Below, piece by piece: positions 49,697-57,857 of a stretch of DNA of 64,000 bases. The translations under genes were made by a program, and so were the position numbers. A model generated the notes under the pieces. It saw only the letters and a program-made list of their open reading frames with translations. It made no database searches and was not told the DNA's origin. Within the stretch, counting starts at the first letter, position 1. Each line of letters starts with the position of its first letter. Source of the DNA: Bacillus andreraoultii (lineage in GTDB: Bacteria > Bacillota > Bacilli > Bacillales > Caldibacillaceae); contig NZ_LN868937.1 in NCBI RefSeq assembly GCF_001244735.1, positions 1,272,945 through 1,336,944 on the forward strand. The letters run 5' to 3'.

Positions 49697-50239
49697 TTAC
49701 ACTTTTTTAATTTTCAACGGACTAATCATGAAAAAGGATAAGATAATAATTAAGAATAAGTAAAAAGAGGTTGAAATTATTTCATTGCCAAGATAGCATA
49801 ATGTTAAAATACAACCAGCTGCTGTAATGGGTAGTCCATGAAAATAACCATTACTTTCTGTAATATTAAATCTAGCGAGTCGAAACGCGCCACAACCGAT
49901 ATAAAACACAGTAAAGAATATGCCAGGAATAGAGAAAATATTAATGATACCTTGATATAATAATAGTGCCGGAGCAACTCCAAATGAAATAATATCACCC
50001 ATAGAATCTAATTGTTTCCCAAGCTCGGATTCTATTTTTAATTTTCGGGCCACCATGCCGTCAAATCGGTCGAGTAACGCTGCAACAAATATTAATAATG
50101 TACTATATCTTAATTGTCCTTGGATTGTGAAGATAATTGAGAAGCCGCCTAAAAATAAATTACATAATGTCATCATATTTGCTATTTGTGATTTCACTTT
50201 TTTTATTGCGATATCAGTCACTTCTGTTTTGAATAACAT
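49697..50239 (-). CDS. pssA: CDP-diacylglycerol--serine O-phosphatidyltransferase
   Basis: Makes phosphatidylserine from CDP-diacylglycerol and L-serine at the membrane. The 180-aa protein has the CDP-alcohol phosphatidyltransferase motif DGMVARKLKIESELGKQLDSMGD (about residues 60-82) and several transmembrane segments. ATG at 50237-50239, preceded by AGAGGTGAAATC. It is divergent from psd, whose enzyme uses its product; B. subtilis instead has both in one operon elsewhere in the genome. Confidence 0.94.
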   Translation of the reverse strand: MLFKTEVTDIAIKKVKSQIANMMTLCNLFLGGFSIIFTIQGQLRYSTLLIFVAALLDRFDGMVARKLKIESELGKQLDSMGDIISFGVAPALLLYQGIINIFSIPGIFFTVFYIGCGAFRLARFNITESNGYFHGLPITAAGCILTLCYLGNEIISTSFYLFLIIILSFFMISPLKIKKV

Positions 50240-50344
50240 GATTTCACCTCTTTCATTTATGAATTTTAACTAAGTCGATTATACATCAATTATAATATAT
50301 TTTATGACAATAATAAGAAAAAAGCGATAAACAAGGAGATAAAT

Positions 50345-51130
50345 ATGAAAAAATATTTTTACCGAAAATGTATCGAATTAACAAATCGATCTTGGTCATC
50401 AAATTTGATAAGAAAATTTACGATGTCAAAGATGAGTAAATATATGATTCCTTCATTTATAAAATACTATCAAATTGATTTAAATGAGTTTGAATTACCT
50501 TATAATGAATATACGACATTACATGAACTATTTATTCGTAAATTAAAAAAAGAGTCCAGGCCAATTAGTATGAAGCAAAATGAAGTTATTAGCCCAGTAG
50601 ACGCTGTAATTGAATCAACAGGTAAAATTGAACCGACAACAGAAATATTAGTGAAGGAAAAAATGTATTCTTTAGTTGAAATGTTGGGGGACGCTGAAAA
50701 AGCAGAGCAATATTGTAAAGGGACTTATATGGTCTTTTATTTAAGTCCAAAAGATTACCATCGAATTCATAGTCCAATAAATGGAGAAGTTCTCGAACGA
50801 TGGGAATTAGGAAATCGTTCCTATCCAGTCAATCGCCTCGGTCTTCTATATGGAAAAGATCCATTATCAAAAAATTACCGAGTGATCACTGAATTAAACC
50901 ATCATGGCGGGAAACTTGCTGTAGTGAAAGTCGGCGCAATGTTTGTTAATACAATTACATATACAAATGAACAAACATATTTGCGTAAAGGTGAGGAATT
51001 TGCATATTTCTCTTTTGGATCTACTGTTGTTCTTCTATTTGAGAAAGAAACCTTTTTATTAGATCAAAACATTACTAGTCCATATGTCGTTAAAATGGGT
51101 CAACCGATTGGTTATTTGCTTGAAAGATAA
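50345..51130 (+). CDS. psd: Phosphatidylserine decarboxylase
   Basis: Decarboxylates phosphatidylserine to phosphatidylethanolamine. 261 residues, with the self-cleavage site in FSFGSTVVLLFE (about residue 223) that yields the pyruvoyl alpha subunit, the catalytic His in YHRIHSP (about 140), and VGAMFVNTI. ATG 50345 follows AAGGAG by 7 bases. The 105-bp gap to the divergent pssA should hold both promoters; a TATAAT (about 50290) may serve psd. Confidence 0.95.
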   Translation: MKKYFYRKCIELTNRSWSSNLIRKFTMSKMSKYMIPSFIKYYQIDLNEFELPYNEYTTLHELFIRKLKKESRPISMKQNEVISPVDAVIESTGKIEPTTEILVKEKMYSLVEMLGDAEKAEQYCKGTYMVFYLSPKDYHRIHSPINGEVLERWELGNRSYPVNRLGLLYGKDPLSKNYRVITELNHHGGKLAVVKVGAMFVNTITYTNEQTYLRKGEEFAYFSFGSTVVLLFEKETFLLDQNITSPYVVKMGQPIGYLLER

Positions 51131-51139
51131 ATATATCAA

Positions 51140-51174
51140 GTTCCTCACAAGAACAGTGAGGAACGACTATTTTT
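51140..51174 (+). terminator. Terminator after psd
   Basis: GTTCCTCAC (51140-51148) / GTGAGGAAC (51156-51164), then GACTATTTTTA. Lies between convergent psd and sda. Confidence 0.85.
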
Positions 51175-51185
51175 ATGTGAGAAAA

Positions 51186-51344
51186 CTAATTTGAATATTT
51201 AGCATGATTTTTATTATCAATTTTACATAATAAAGAACGACGCTCGATTTCTTTTTCTATGAGGTGGATGAACTCTGGAGATAACTTTAGTTCGATAGCT
51301 TTATAATACGACTCAATAAGTAGTTGGTCTGATAAATTTTCCAT
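51186..51344 (-). CDS. sda: Sporulation initiation checkpoint protein Sda
   Basis: Small inhibitor that blocks KinA-type histidine kinases when replication is disturbed. The 52-aa product ([20 protein letters not shown], then [18 protein letters not shown]) shows the helical hairpin of Sda and aligns along its length with the B. subtilis protein. ATG is at 51342-51344. The only good ribosome binding site, GGAGGTGA, lies about 21 bases upstream, with ATG-GTG-TAA directly after it. The region upstream (51474-51571) carries a cluster of DnaA boxes, in keeping with DnaA control of sda. Confidence 0.92.
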   Translation of the reverse strand: MENLSDQLLIESYYKAIELKLSPEFIHLIEKEIERRSLLCKIDNKNHAKYSN

Positions 51345-51473
51345 TTGTTCGGTTTACACCATTCACCTCCAAAATAAATTCATAAATTTATTTACGTATC
51401 ATATACTAGTAAGTTGTCATTTTATTAATAATTCAACTTTAGCAAAAAATTAAATATAGAACAAGCGTTCCAA

Positions 51474-51571
51474 TTATCCACATAGATGGTGGATAAGCTG
51501 TGGTTAATTTGTTAGTAAAACGAAAAAAACTCTTCATATCGGGTTGTATAATGTGAATAAGCTTATCCACA
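51474..51571. promoter_or_regulatory. DnaA-box cluster upstream of sda
   Basis: TTATCCACA at 51474-51482 (+) and 51563-51571 (+), TTATTCACA at 51552-51560 (-), all matching TTATNCACA exactly; TTATCCACC at 51488-51496 (-) and TTAACCACA at 51499-51507 (-), each with one mismatch. Five sites within 98 bp between sda and yqeG. DnaA-responsive sda transcription is established in B. subtilis; extension here is inference. No origin-like unwinding region was identified. The remainder of the gap (51345-51473, 51572-51800) is AT-rich without other clear sites except a tiny ORF at 51634-51660. Confidence 0.88.
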
Positions 51572-51800
51572 ACTGTTGAATAGGGTTGAAAATTGTCGAA
51601 ATGTTTTTGCTAGTTGTCGGTTTAAGGAGGAATATGTCGAAAAATGATTCCTATCGTTAAAGAAATTGGGGACGGTTGAGATTGAAAATAGAACTTGCAA
51701 AAAAATGCAATAAAAAATATGATAAATAGTATGTTTAAAATATAAAATCAATAGGACGAATAAACCGTATTGAAAGATTGGGTCATTTGAGGTGTCGATT

Positions 51801-52331
51801 ATGTTAAAACGTTTTTTACCGAACGAGTATGTAAATTCTATTTTTGAGATTACACCTGCGTTTTTAAAAGAAAAAAATATAAAAGGGATCATAACAGACT
51901 TAGATAATACATTAGTCGAATGGGATAGGCCACTTGCTACACCAGAGCTTACCGCTTGGTTTAAAGAAATGCGGGAGAGTGGGATACAAATAGTTATCCT
52001 TTCTAATAATAATGAAAAGCGAGTACATAAGTTTGCTGAACCACTAGGTATTCCTTATATTTATAAAGCGAGAAAACCTTTAGGAAAAGCATTTCAAAAA
52101 GCACTTCACACAATGAATTTACCACAAGAGGAAACGGTTATGATTGGAGATCAATTACTTACGGATATTTTTGGTGGTAATAGAGCGGGATTTTATACAA
52201 TCCTCGTTGTTCCTGTAGCCCAAACGGACGGATTTGCAACAAAATTTAATCGAATGGTTGAGCGAAAGATTTTAAATTGGTTTAACAAAAAAGGCTTACT
52301 TCAATGGGAGGGCACAAAAGTTGGAAAATAA
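51801..52331 (+). CDS. yqeG: YqeG family HAD-IIIA phosphatase
   Basis: 176-aa HAD-superfamily protein with the nucleophile motif IITDLDNTLVEWDRP (about residues 30-44), motif II ILSNNNE, and GDQLLTDIFGGNRAG. Substrate unknown; plant and mitochondrial relatives act on phosphatidylglycerophosphate, which is a possible role. ATG 51801 follows GAGGTG by 6 bases; the GTG at 51792 lies in that site. It overlaps yqeH by 11 bases, beginning the yqeG-yqeM operon. Confidence 0.93.
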   Translation: MLKRFLPNEYVNSIFEITPAFLKEKNIKGIITDLDNTLVEWDRPLATPELTAWFKEMRESGIQIVILSNNNEKRVHKFAEPLGIPYIYKARKPLGKAFQKALHTMNLPQEETVMIGDQLLTDIFGGNRAGFYTILVVPVAQTDGFATKFNRMVERKILNWFNKKGLLQWEGTKVGK

Positions 52332-53424
52332 TTATATTTGTATTGGCTGTGGAGCAACTATTCAAAGCGAAGATCCTGCAAAACCAGGCTATGCACCAGC
52401 ATCTTCGCTAAATAATGAACAAATTATTTGTAGACGATGCTTCCGGTTAAAACATTATAATGAAGTACAAGATGTATCTTTGACAGATGATGATTTTTTG
52501 AAAATCTTGAATGGAATTGGTCATTCTACCGGCCTTATTGTAAAAATTGTTGATATATTTGATTTTAATGGAAGTTGGTTACCAGGTATTCACCGATTTA
52601 CTGGTAATAATGATGTCCTATTAGTTGGAAATAAAATTGATTTGCTACCAAAATCAGTAAATCCGAATCGTTTAAAAAATTGGCTGCAACAACAAGCAAA
52701 AAGTTTTGGGTTAAAACCAATTGATGTTGCCTTAATTAGCGCAGATAAAGGCTTATTCATAAAAGAAGTCATGGATTTAATCGAAAAATACCGTAATGGT
52801 CAAGATGTATATGTAATTGGCTGTACCAATGTTGGAAAATCTACGTTTATTAACCGGATTATTTCTGAAGTAACTGGGGAGAAAAATATTATCACTACTT
52901 CTTATTTTCCTGGTACAACATTAGATATGATTGAAATCCCATTTGATGATGGACAAGCTATATATGATACACCAGGAATTATCAATCATCATCAGATGGC
53001 TCATTTTGTAAATAAAAAAGACTTAAAAATAATTACACCGAAAAAAGAAATTAAACCAAAAGTATATCAATTAAATGAAAAACAAACATTATTTTTGGGT
53101 GGATTAGCGCGTTTTGATTTCATTAAAGGTGATCGAACATCATTTGTTTGTTATTTATCCAATGAATTACACATTCATCGAACAAAATTAGAAAAGGCTG
53201 ACGATTTATATGAAGACCATAAAGGTGAACTTTTGAGCCCGCCACGGAAAGAAGATCTAAATGATTTTCCACCGTTCGTTCGTCGAGAATTTTCAATAAA
53301 GCAAGGGAAAACAGACATTGTTTTTTCAGGTCTTGGCTGGGTCATGATTCCTGAAGGCGGAGTTATCGTTGCAGCTTATGTTCCAAAAGGTGTCGAAGTA
53401 TATATACGGGATTCTTTAATTTAA
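52321..53424 (+). CDS. yqeH: Ribosome biogenesis GTPase YqeH
   Basis: Circularly permuted GTPase required for 30S assembly. 367 residues beginning at TTG 52321. N-terminal zinc finger (CIGCG, CRRC), then G4 VGNKIDLLP, G5-like ISADKG, G1 VIGCTNVGKSTFIN and G3 YDTPGI: the permuted order G4-G5-G1-G2-G3. A C-terminal treble-clef-like RNA-binding domain follows. Overlaps the end of yqeG. Confidence 0.95.
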   Translation: MENNYICIGCGATIQSEDPAKPGYAPASSLNNEQIICRRCFRLKHYNEVQDVSLTDDDFLKILNGIGHSTGLIVKIVDIFDFNGSWLPGIHRFTGNNDVLLVGNKIDLLPKSVNPNRLKNWLQQQAKSFGLKPIDVALISADKGLFIKEVMDLIEKYRNGQDVYVIGCTNVGKSTFINRIISEVTGEKNIITTSYFPGTTLDMIEIPFDDGQAIYDTPGIINHHQMAHFVNKKDLKIITPKKEIKPKVYQLNEKQTLFLGGLARFDFIKGDRTSFVCYLSNELHIHRTKLEKADDLYEDHKGELLSPPRKEDLNDFPPFVRREFSIKQGKTDIVFSGLGWVMIPEGGVIVAAYVPKGVEVYIRDSLI

Positions 53425-53439
53425 AGGAGAATGATTTTT

Positions 53440-53733
53440 ATGTTAACAGGCAAACAAAAAAGATTTTTGCGATCGAAAGCACATCATTTTAACCCAATTT
53501 TTCAAGTTGGGAAAGGTGGAGTGAATGAAAATATGATTAACCAAATTTCAGATGCTCTAGAAGTACGTGAATTAATTAAAGTAAGTGTGCTACAAAATTG
53601 TGAAGAGGATAAAGATACGGTAGCTAAAAAATTATCGCATGGGACGAAATCTGAATTAGTCCAAATTATAGGTAACACCATTGTTTTGTATAAAGAGTCA
53701 AAAGAAAATAAAACAATTGAATTACCGAATTAA
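53440..53733 (+). CDS. yqeI: Ribosome assembly RNA-binding protein YhbY/YqeI
   Basis: 97-aa CRM-domain (KH-like) protein, MLTGKQKRFLRSKAHHFNPIFQVGKGGVNENM, with the GKGG loop and IGNTIVLYKESKENK at the C-terminus. Associates with pre-50S/ribosome assembly in homologues. ATG 53440 has AAAGGAG 9 bases upstream (TTT-ATG spacing good); ATG 53431 is too close. Between yqeH and nadD in the operon. Confidence 0.95.
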   Translation: MLTGKQKRFLRSKAHHFNPIFQVGKGGVNENMINQISDALEVRELIKVSVLQNCEEDKDTVAKKLSHGTKSELVQIIGNTIVLYKESKENKTIELPN

Positions 53734-53744
53734 GGTTGATGCAT

Positions 53745-54320
53745 ATGGAAAAAAAAGTAGGGATATTAGGTGGGACATTTGATCCACCACATATCGGTCA
53801 TCTTATTATTGCAGATCAAGTACTTACCTTATGTAATTTAGATGAAGTTCGTTTTATGCCTAATCATATACCACCACATAAAGAGAAAAAATCAAATTCA
53901 ACTGTAAAAGACCGATTAAACATGTTAGAATTGGCAACGAAAGACCATAGTCGATATAAAATTGAAACAATTGAGTTAAAAAGGGAAGGAAAATCATATA
54001 CTTATACAACAATGTCCCTATTACGTCAATTGGAACCCGAAAACACATTTTCTTTTATTATTGGTGGCGATATGATTGATTACTTGCCTAAATGGTATAA
54101 GATAGAGGAATTAATGAAATTAGTCCAATTTATTGGGGTTGCTCGACCGAATTATAAAGGGAAAACAAATTATCCGGTTCAAATGATTGATATTCCTACG
54201 ATCGATATTTCTTCATCAATGATAAGAGAAAAGATTGCTAGAGGGCATTCGGTTAAATATTTATTAACTGACAGTGTTATTAAGTATATAGAGGAGAATC
54301 GTTTATATGGAACGAGATGA
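53745..54320 (+). CDS. nadD: Nicotinate-nucleotide adenylyltransferase
   Basis: Adenylates nicotinic acid mononucleotide in NAD synthesis. 191 residues with the nucleotidyltransferase motif GILGGTFDPPHIGHL (about residues 5-19), FMPNHIPPHKE, FIIGGDMIDYLPKWY and the C-terminal ISSSMIREKI (ISSTxxR equivalent). ATG 53745 is chosen; nearby ATG 53739 or TTG 53736 are possible. Its end overlaps yqeK by 14 bases. Confidence 0.95.
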   Translation: MEKKVGILGGTFDPPHIGHLIIADQVLTLCNLDEVRFMPNHIPPHKEKKSNSTVKDRLNMLELATKDHSRYKIETIELKREGKSYTYTTMSLLRQLEPENTFSFIIGGDMIDYLPKWYKIEELMKLVQFIGVARPNYKGKTNYPVQMIDIPTIDISSSMIREKIARGHSVKYLLTDSVIKYIEENRLYGTR

Positions 54321-54870
54321 AGCATTAGCGATTGTCAAACAACATCTACCAGAAAAAAGATATATTCATACGATCGGTGTCATGGAAACAGCAATCGAAT
54401 TGGCTAAAAAATATGGTTGTGATGAGCGTAAAGCCGAATTAGCTGGCATTTTTCATGATTATGCAAAGTATCGGCCGGTTGAAGAAATGAGACAAGTAAT
54501 TATTAAAGAAAGGATGCCACAAGAACTATTGAAATTCCATTCAGAACTTTGGCATGGACCTGTTGGTGCTTTCTTAGTGAAAAAAGAAGTTGGTATTTCT
54601 GATGAGGAAATTTTACATGCGATTCGTTACCATACAACTGGAAGACCGAATATGACTGTACTTGAAAAAGTTGTCTTTTTAGCAGATTATATTGAACCTG
54701 GAAGAAAATTTCCTGGAGTAGAAGAAGTAAGAGTAATGGCTCAAACAAGCTTAGATGACGCTGTTTTCCGTGCATTACAGAATATAATCATTTTCTTAAC
54801 GAGTCAAAAATCTGCTATTTATAAAGACACAATTGATACATATAATAGTTTTTTACTGAAAACAAGGTAA
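54307..54870 (+). CDS. yqeK: HD-domain bis(5'-nucleosyl)-tetraphosphatase YqeK
   Basis: 187-aa HD phosphohydrolase that hydrolyses Ap4A to ADP in characterised Gram-positive homologues. Metal-binding residues are in YIHTIGVMETA, GIFHDYAK (HD), HSELWHGPVGA and AIRYHTTG, with LADYIEPGRKFPGV following. Overlaps nadD and precedes rsfS, the conserved order. Confidence 0.95.
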   Translation: MERDEALAIVKQHLPEKRYIHTIGVMETAIELAKKYGCDERKAELAGIFHDYAKYRPVEEMRQVIIKERMPQELLKFHSELWHGPVGAFLVKKEVGISDEEILHAIRYHTTGRPNMTVLEKVVFLADYIEPGRKFPGVEEVRVMAQTSLDDAVFRALQNIIIFLTSQKSAIYKDTIDTYNSFLLKTR

Positions 54871-54957
54871 TTAATACGACGAATAACGCCTCATCTAATA
54901 CCTATGAATTGTAAATATCTTATAAAATCATCATTTAAAGGAGGCATTAATGTTTAA

Positions 54958-55314
54958 ATGACAAATAGAGAATTATTACTTACCGCGGTGAAAGCAGCAG
55001 ATGATAAAAAAGCAATGGATATCGTTGTCCTAAACATGAAAGGAATTTCCTTAATTGCTGACTATTTTGTTATTTGTCATGGGAATTCAGACAAACAAGT
55101 ACAAGCAATTGTTAGAGAGATTAAAGAGCAAGTTGATGAAAAAGGATATAACGTTAAGCGTCTCGAAGGATTTGATGAGGCACGTTGGGTTTTAGTCGAT
55201 CTTGGCGATGTAGTTGTTCATGTGTTCCACCGTGATGAAAGAGAATATTACAATCTTGAACGTTTATGGGGAGACGCTCCTCATGAAGATGTAATGAGTG
55301 AACTTTCACAATGA
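54958..55314 (+). CDS. rsfS: Ribosome silencing factor RsfS
   Basis: Binds L14 on the 50S subunit and prevents subunit joining in slow growth. 118 residues: AMDIVVLNMKGISLIADYFVICHGNSDKQVQAI and WVLVDLGDVVVHVFHRDEREYYNLERLWGDAP. The AAAGGAGG at 54937-54944 is best spaced for ATG 54950, which opens a 3-codon frame ATG-TTT-AAA-TGA whose stop overlaps the rsfS ATG 54958 (ATGA). The rsfS stop overlaps the yqeM start in the same manner. Confidence 0.96.
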   Translation: MTNRELLLTAVKAADDKKAMDIVVLNMKGISLIADYFVICHGNSDKQVQAIVREIKEQVDEKGYNVKRLEGFDEARWVLVDLGDVVVHVFHRDEREYYNLERLWGDAPHEDVMSELSQ

Positions 55315-56057
55315 GCTATGAACATTTTTCCATGATTTACGATGAATTGATGGATGAGGCACCTTACGAACGATGGCTAACATTTTTTTTGAGAGAAATA
55401 CAAGTGCACAATCGAACTGCCAAAAGAATTCTTGATTTAGCTTGTGGTACAGGTGAAATGTCGACTAGACTTTATGAGAACGATTTTGATGTAACAGGTG
55501 TTGATTTGTCTGAAGAAATGTTATCAATAGCCTATGAAAAAGCAATGAATAAAGGTTACATGATTCCTTTTTATCAACAAAATATGGCAGAGCTCGAAGG
55601 ATTCACAAATTTCGACATTGTTGTCATCTTTTGTGATTCACTAAATTATTTGCAAACTGAACAAGAAGTAATCAATACTTTTCAATCAGTTTATCGTGCA
55701 TTAAACCAAGGTGGTTTATTATTATTTGATGTACATTCAACATATAAAATTTCTGATATATATAGAAATGCAACGTTTGCTTATAACGGTGATAATATTT
55801 CTTACATATGGAATAGTTTTCCGGGAGAGCATCGTTATTCAATTGAACATGAATTAACATTTTTTGTATTTGATGAAGAAACGGAAAAATATGACCGTTT
55901 TGATGAACTACATAAGCAACGAACATATCCCGTTCAACAATATATCTCTTGGTTGGAGGAAGTAGGTTTCGATATCCTATCGATAACAAGTGATTTTACG
56001 TCCGAACCTGTTTGCGATAAGACAGAACGAGTCTTTTTTACGGTAAAAAAGCCTTAA
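55311..56057 (+). CDS. yqeM: Class I SAM-dependent methyltransferase YqeM
   Basis: 248-aa methyltransferase with motif I ILDLACGTGEMSTRLYE (about residues 40-56), motif II VTGVDLSEEML and motif IV IVVIFCDSLNYL. Substrate unknown. Its ATG overlaps the rsfS stop (ATGA at 55311-55314). Last gene of the yqeG operon, closed by a symmetrical terminator. Confidence 0.92.
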   Translation: MSYEHFSMIYDELMDEAPYERWLTFFLREIQVHNRTAKRILDLACGTGEMSTRLYENDFDVTGVDLSEEMLSIAYEKAMNKGYMIPFYQQNMAELEGFTNFDIVVIFCDSLNYLQTEQEVINTFQSVYRALNQGGLLLFDVHSTYKISDIYRNATFAYNGDNISYIWNSFPGEHRYSIEHELTFFVFDEETEKYDRFDELHKQRTYPVQQYISWLEEVGFDILSITSDFTSEPVCDKTERVFFTVKKP

Positions 56058-56071
56058 TACTATTCACATCT

Positions 56072-56112
56072 AAAAAGGTTATCAATGAAAAACATCACTG
56101 ATAACCTTTTTA
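56072..56112. terminator. Terminator after yqeM
   Basis: AAAAAGGTTATCA (56072-56084) / TGATAACCTTTTT (56099-56111), perfect 13-bp stem, usable for yqeM and the convergent comER. Confidence 0.94.
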
Positions 56113-56175
56113 AAAATTTAGAGTGATTATATAAAAAAATAGCAGGAATTTTATAAACCGTGTCGAATTATATTA

Positions 56176-57009
56176 TCAAACATTATGAAACTCAAACTGT
56201 TTTTTTATAAGTTGTTTTTCTTGATTAAATTTTTTATGTGTAGCTTTAAAAATTTTTTGGAATGTTTCTTCCAAAGCACTTTCTTCTAATACATGAATCC
56301 CCTCGCCTGTAATCCCCCCTCTTACGGTTACTTTTTTCTGTAATTCAGGAAATGTATAATAATTTTCTTCAATCAATGTTCCCATACCGATTAACATTTC
56401 TGATGCTAATGCTGTTGCTATTTCATGATCAATTTCTGTTTCACAAACAGCTGCTTCGATAAATTTTTGCAATAAGTAACTAAAGAATGCCGGACCACAG
56501 CTAACAATATCTGATGCTACTCTCGTTATATTTTCATCAATTTCAACCGGCTTTCCGATATGAGATAGTAGTTCTTGAATCGTTTCTTTCCAATAAGTTG
56601 AGCAATTTTTTCCGAAAGTTAAGAGACAGACGCCTGACCTGGCTCGATTTGTGATACTCGGTATCGCTCGTATACAGGAACAAGGTGCGATTGATTCTAA
56701 TTGGTCAACAGTAATTGGACTCGTAATCGATACAATACACTTATCCTCGGTTAGTTCATCTTTAATCATTGTTAAAATTTCATGAAAGTTTAACGGTTTT
56801 ATACAAAGGAAAATAATGTCACTTTTTTGTATTAATGCTGATAAATTTGTCTCAACATGAATTTTCGGATAAGTATTTTTAATACGCTGAGCTTTTTCAA
56901 CCGTTCGATTCATAATCGTTATGTTTTCTTGAGGAAGTGCTCTTCCTTCGATGAGGGCTTCAATAAGTATCGTCCCCATATTGCCAGTTCCGATGATTCC
57001 TAGATGCAC
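56176..57009 (-). CDS. comER: ComER, pyrroline-5-carboxylate reductase-like protein
   Basis: 277 residues from GTG at 57007-57009, with AAGGAGG 6 bases upstream on the minus strand; the open frame extends another 25 codons without support. NAD(P)-binding LGIIGTGNMGTILIEALIEG at the N-terminus, FLCIKPLNFHEIL, and the ProC-like C-terminal stretch VASDIVSCGPAFFSYLLQKFIEAA and VRGGITGEGIHVLEE. In B. subtilis comER is dispensable for competence and lies divergent to comEA; in B. cereus it affects sporulation and biofilm. Only 60 bp separate the two start codons. Confidence 0.94.
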   Translation of the reverse strand: MHLGIIGTGNMGTILIEALIEGRALPQENITIMNRTVEKAQRIKNTYPKIHVETNLSALIQKSDIIFLCIKPLNFHEILTMIKDELTEDKCIVSITSPITVDQLESIAPCSCIRAIPSITNRARSGVCLLTFGKNCSTYWKETIQELLSHIGKPVEIDENITRVASDIVSCGPAFFSYLLQKFIEAAVCETEIDHEIATALASEMLIGMGTLIEENYYTFPELQKKVTVRGGITGEGIHVLEESALEETFQKIFKATHKKFNQEKQLIKKQFEFHNV

Positions 57010-57069
57010 AGGACCCCTCCTTTTCAAAAAAAGTATCTCATCTATCTTTATGAAAGGAAGTGCTGGTTT

Positions 57070-57750
57070 ATGACTAAGGTGCAATTGATAAAAGAATGGT
57101 TACAGGAAAAGAAAACAGTAATTACAATGAGTCTTATTGCTGTTGGTGTAATTATTTTTTACTATATGAATCAAGAAGAGACGTTGGATATACAGCAGTT
57201 GCCCTCGGTTGATGAAGAAAATGTCAATCAGACTATATTAGCTGATTCGAATTTGACAGAGCAAAATGTAATGAATCAAAATGAACAACCGACCGAAGTA
57301 GAAACGGTTAAAGTTGATATAAAAGGTGCAATTAACAATCCGGGCGTTTACACTGTTCGTGCAGGGGAAAGGGTCATTGATATTATTGACCGAGCCGGTG
57401 GATTGATGAATGATGCAGATGCTGCGAAAGTTAACTTATCTCAAAAAGTTGCCGATGAAATGGTAATATATATTCCAAAGCTAGGGGAAGAAAATATACC
57501 AATCGATATGATTGGAACGACTAGTTCATCCACGTCCTCTTCGGAGTCAAGTGATGGAAAGGTGAATATTAATATTGCGGATATTGCAGCTCTTGATACG
57601 CTACCAGGAATTGGCCCAAGTAAAGCTGAAGCAATTATTGAGTACCGTGAAACAAATGGGCCATTTCAAACGGTTGAAGATTTAATGAACATCTCAGGAA
57701 TTGGAGAAAAGACATTTGAAAAATTAAAGGATAAAGTTACAGTTAAGTAA
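57070..57750 (+). CDS. comEA: Competence protein ComEA, DNA receptor
   Basis: Membrane-anchored dsDNA receptor for transformation. 226 residues from ATG 57070 (AAAGGAAG upstream). One N-terminal transmembrane segment (about 19-35), an SLBB-like domain (VKVDIKGAINNPGVYTVRAGERVIDII), a Ser-rich hinge (SSSTSSSESS) and C-terminal tandem helix-hairpin-helix (VNINIADIAALDTLPGIGPSKAEAIIEYR and FQTVEDLMNISGIGEKTFEKLK). Heads the comE operon. Confidence 0.96.
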   Translation: MTKVQLIKEWLQEKKTVITMSLIAVGVIIFYYMNQEETLDIQQLPSVDEENVNQTILADSNLTEQNVMNQNEQPTEVETVKVDIKGAINNPGVYTVRAGERVIDIIDRAGGLMNDADAAKVNLSQKVADEMVIYIPKLGEENIPIDMIGTTSSSTSSSESSDGKVNINIADIAALDTLPGIGPSKAEAIIEYRETNGPFQTVEDLMNISGIGEKTFEKLKDKVTVK

Positions 57751-57857
57751 CTAACAATTTAGGCAATCTTGTATTGTTATTGCTCAATTAAAAAAAACGG
57801 TCTACACTAAGATTAGATTACTAAACAAAAATCCCCATTTAAGAAAGGAGTATTCAT

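Noticed and set aside
51474..51571. Chromosomal replication origin
   Set aside because: DnaA boxes are present but dnaA/dnaN, an AT-rich unwinding trio region and strand switch are absent; the known sda regulatory role explains the boxes better.
51563..51892. 109-codon minus-strand frame over the yqeG start
   Set aside because: Overlaps the start of yqeG, lacks a ribosome binding site, and runs into the DnaA-box region.
56900..57069. ComK box (paired AAAA-N5-TTTT) upstream of comEA
   Set aside because: AAAA and TTTT runs exist (for example near 56805) but no pair has the N5 spacing and two-box arrangement, so a ComK site cannot be claimed.
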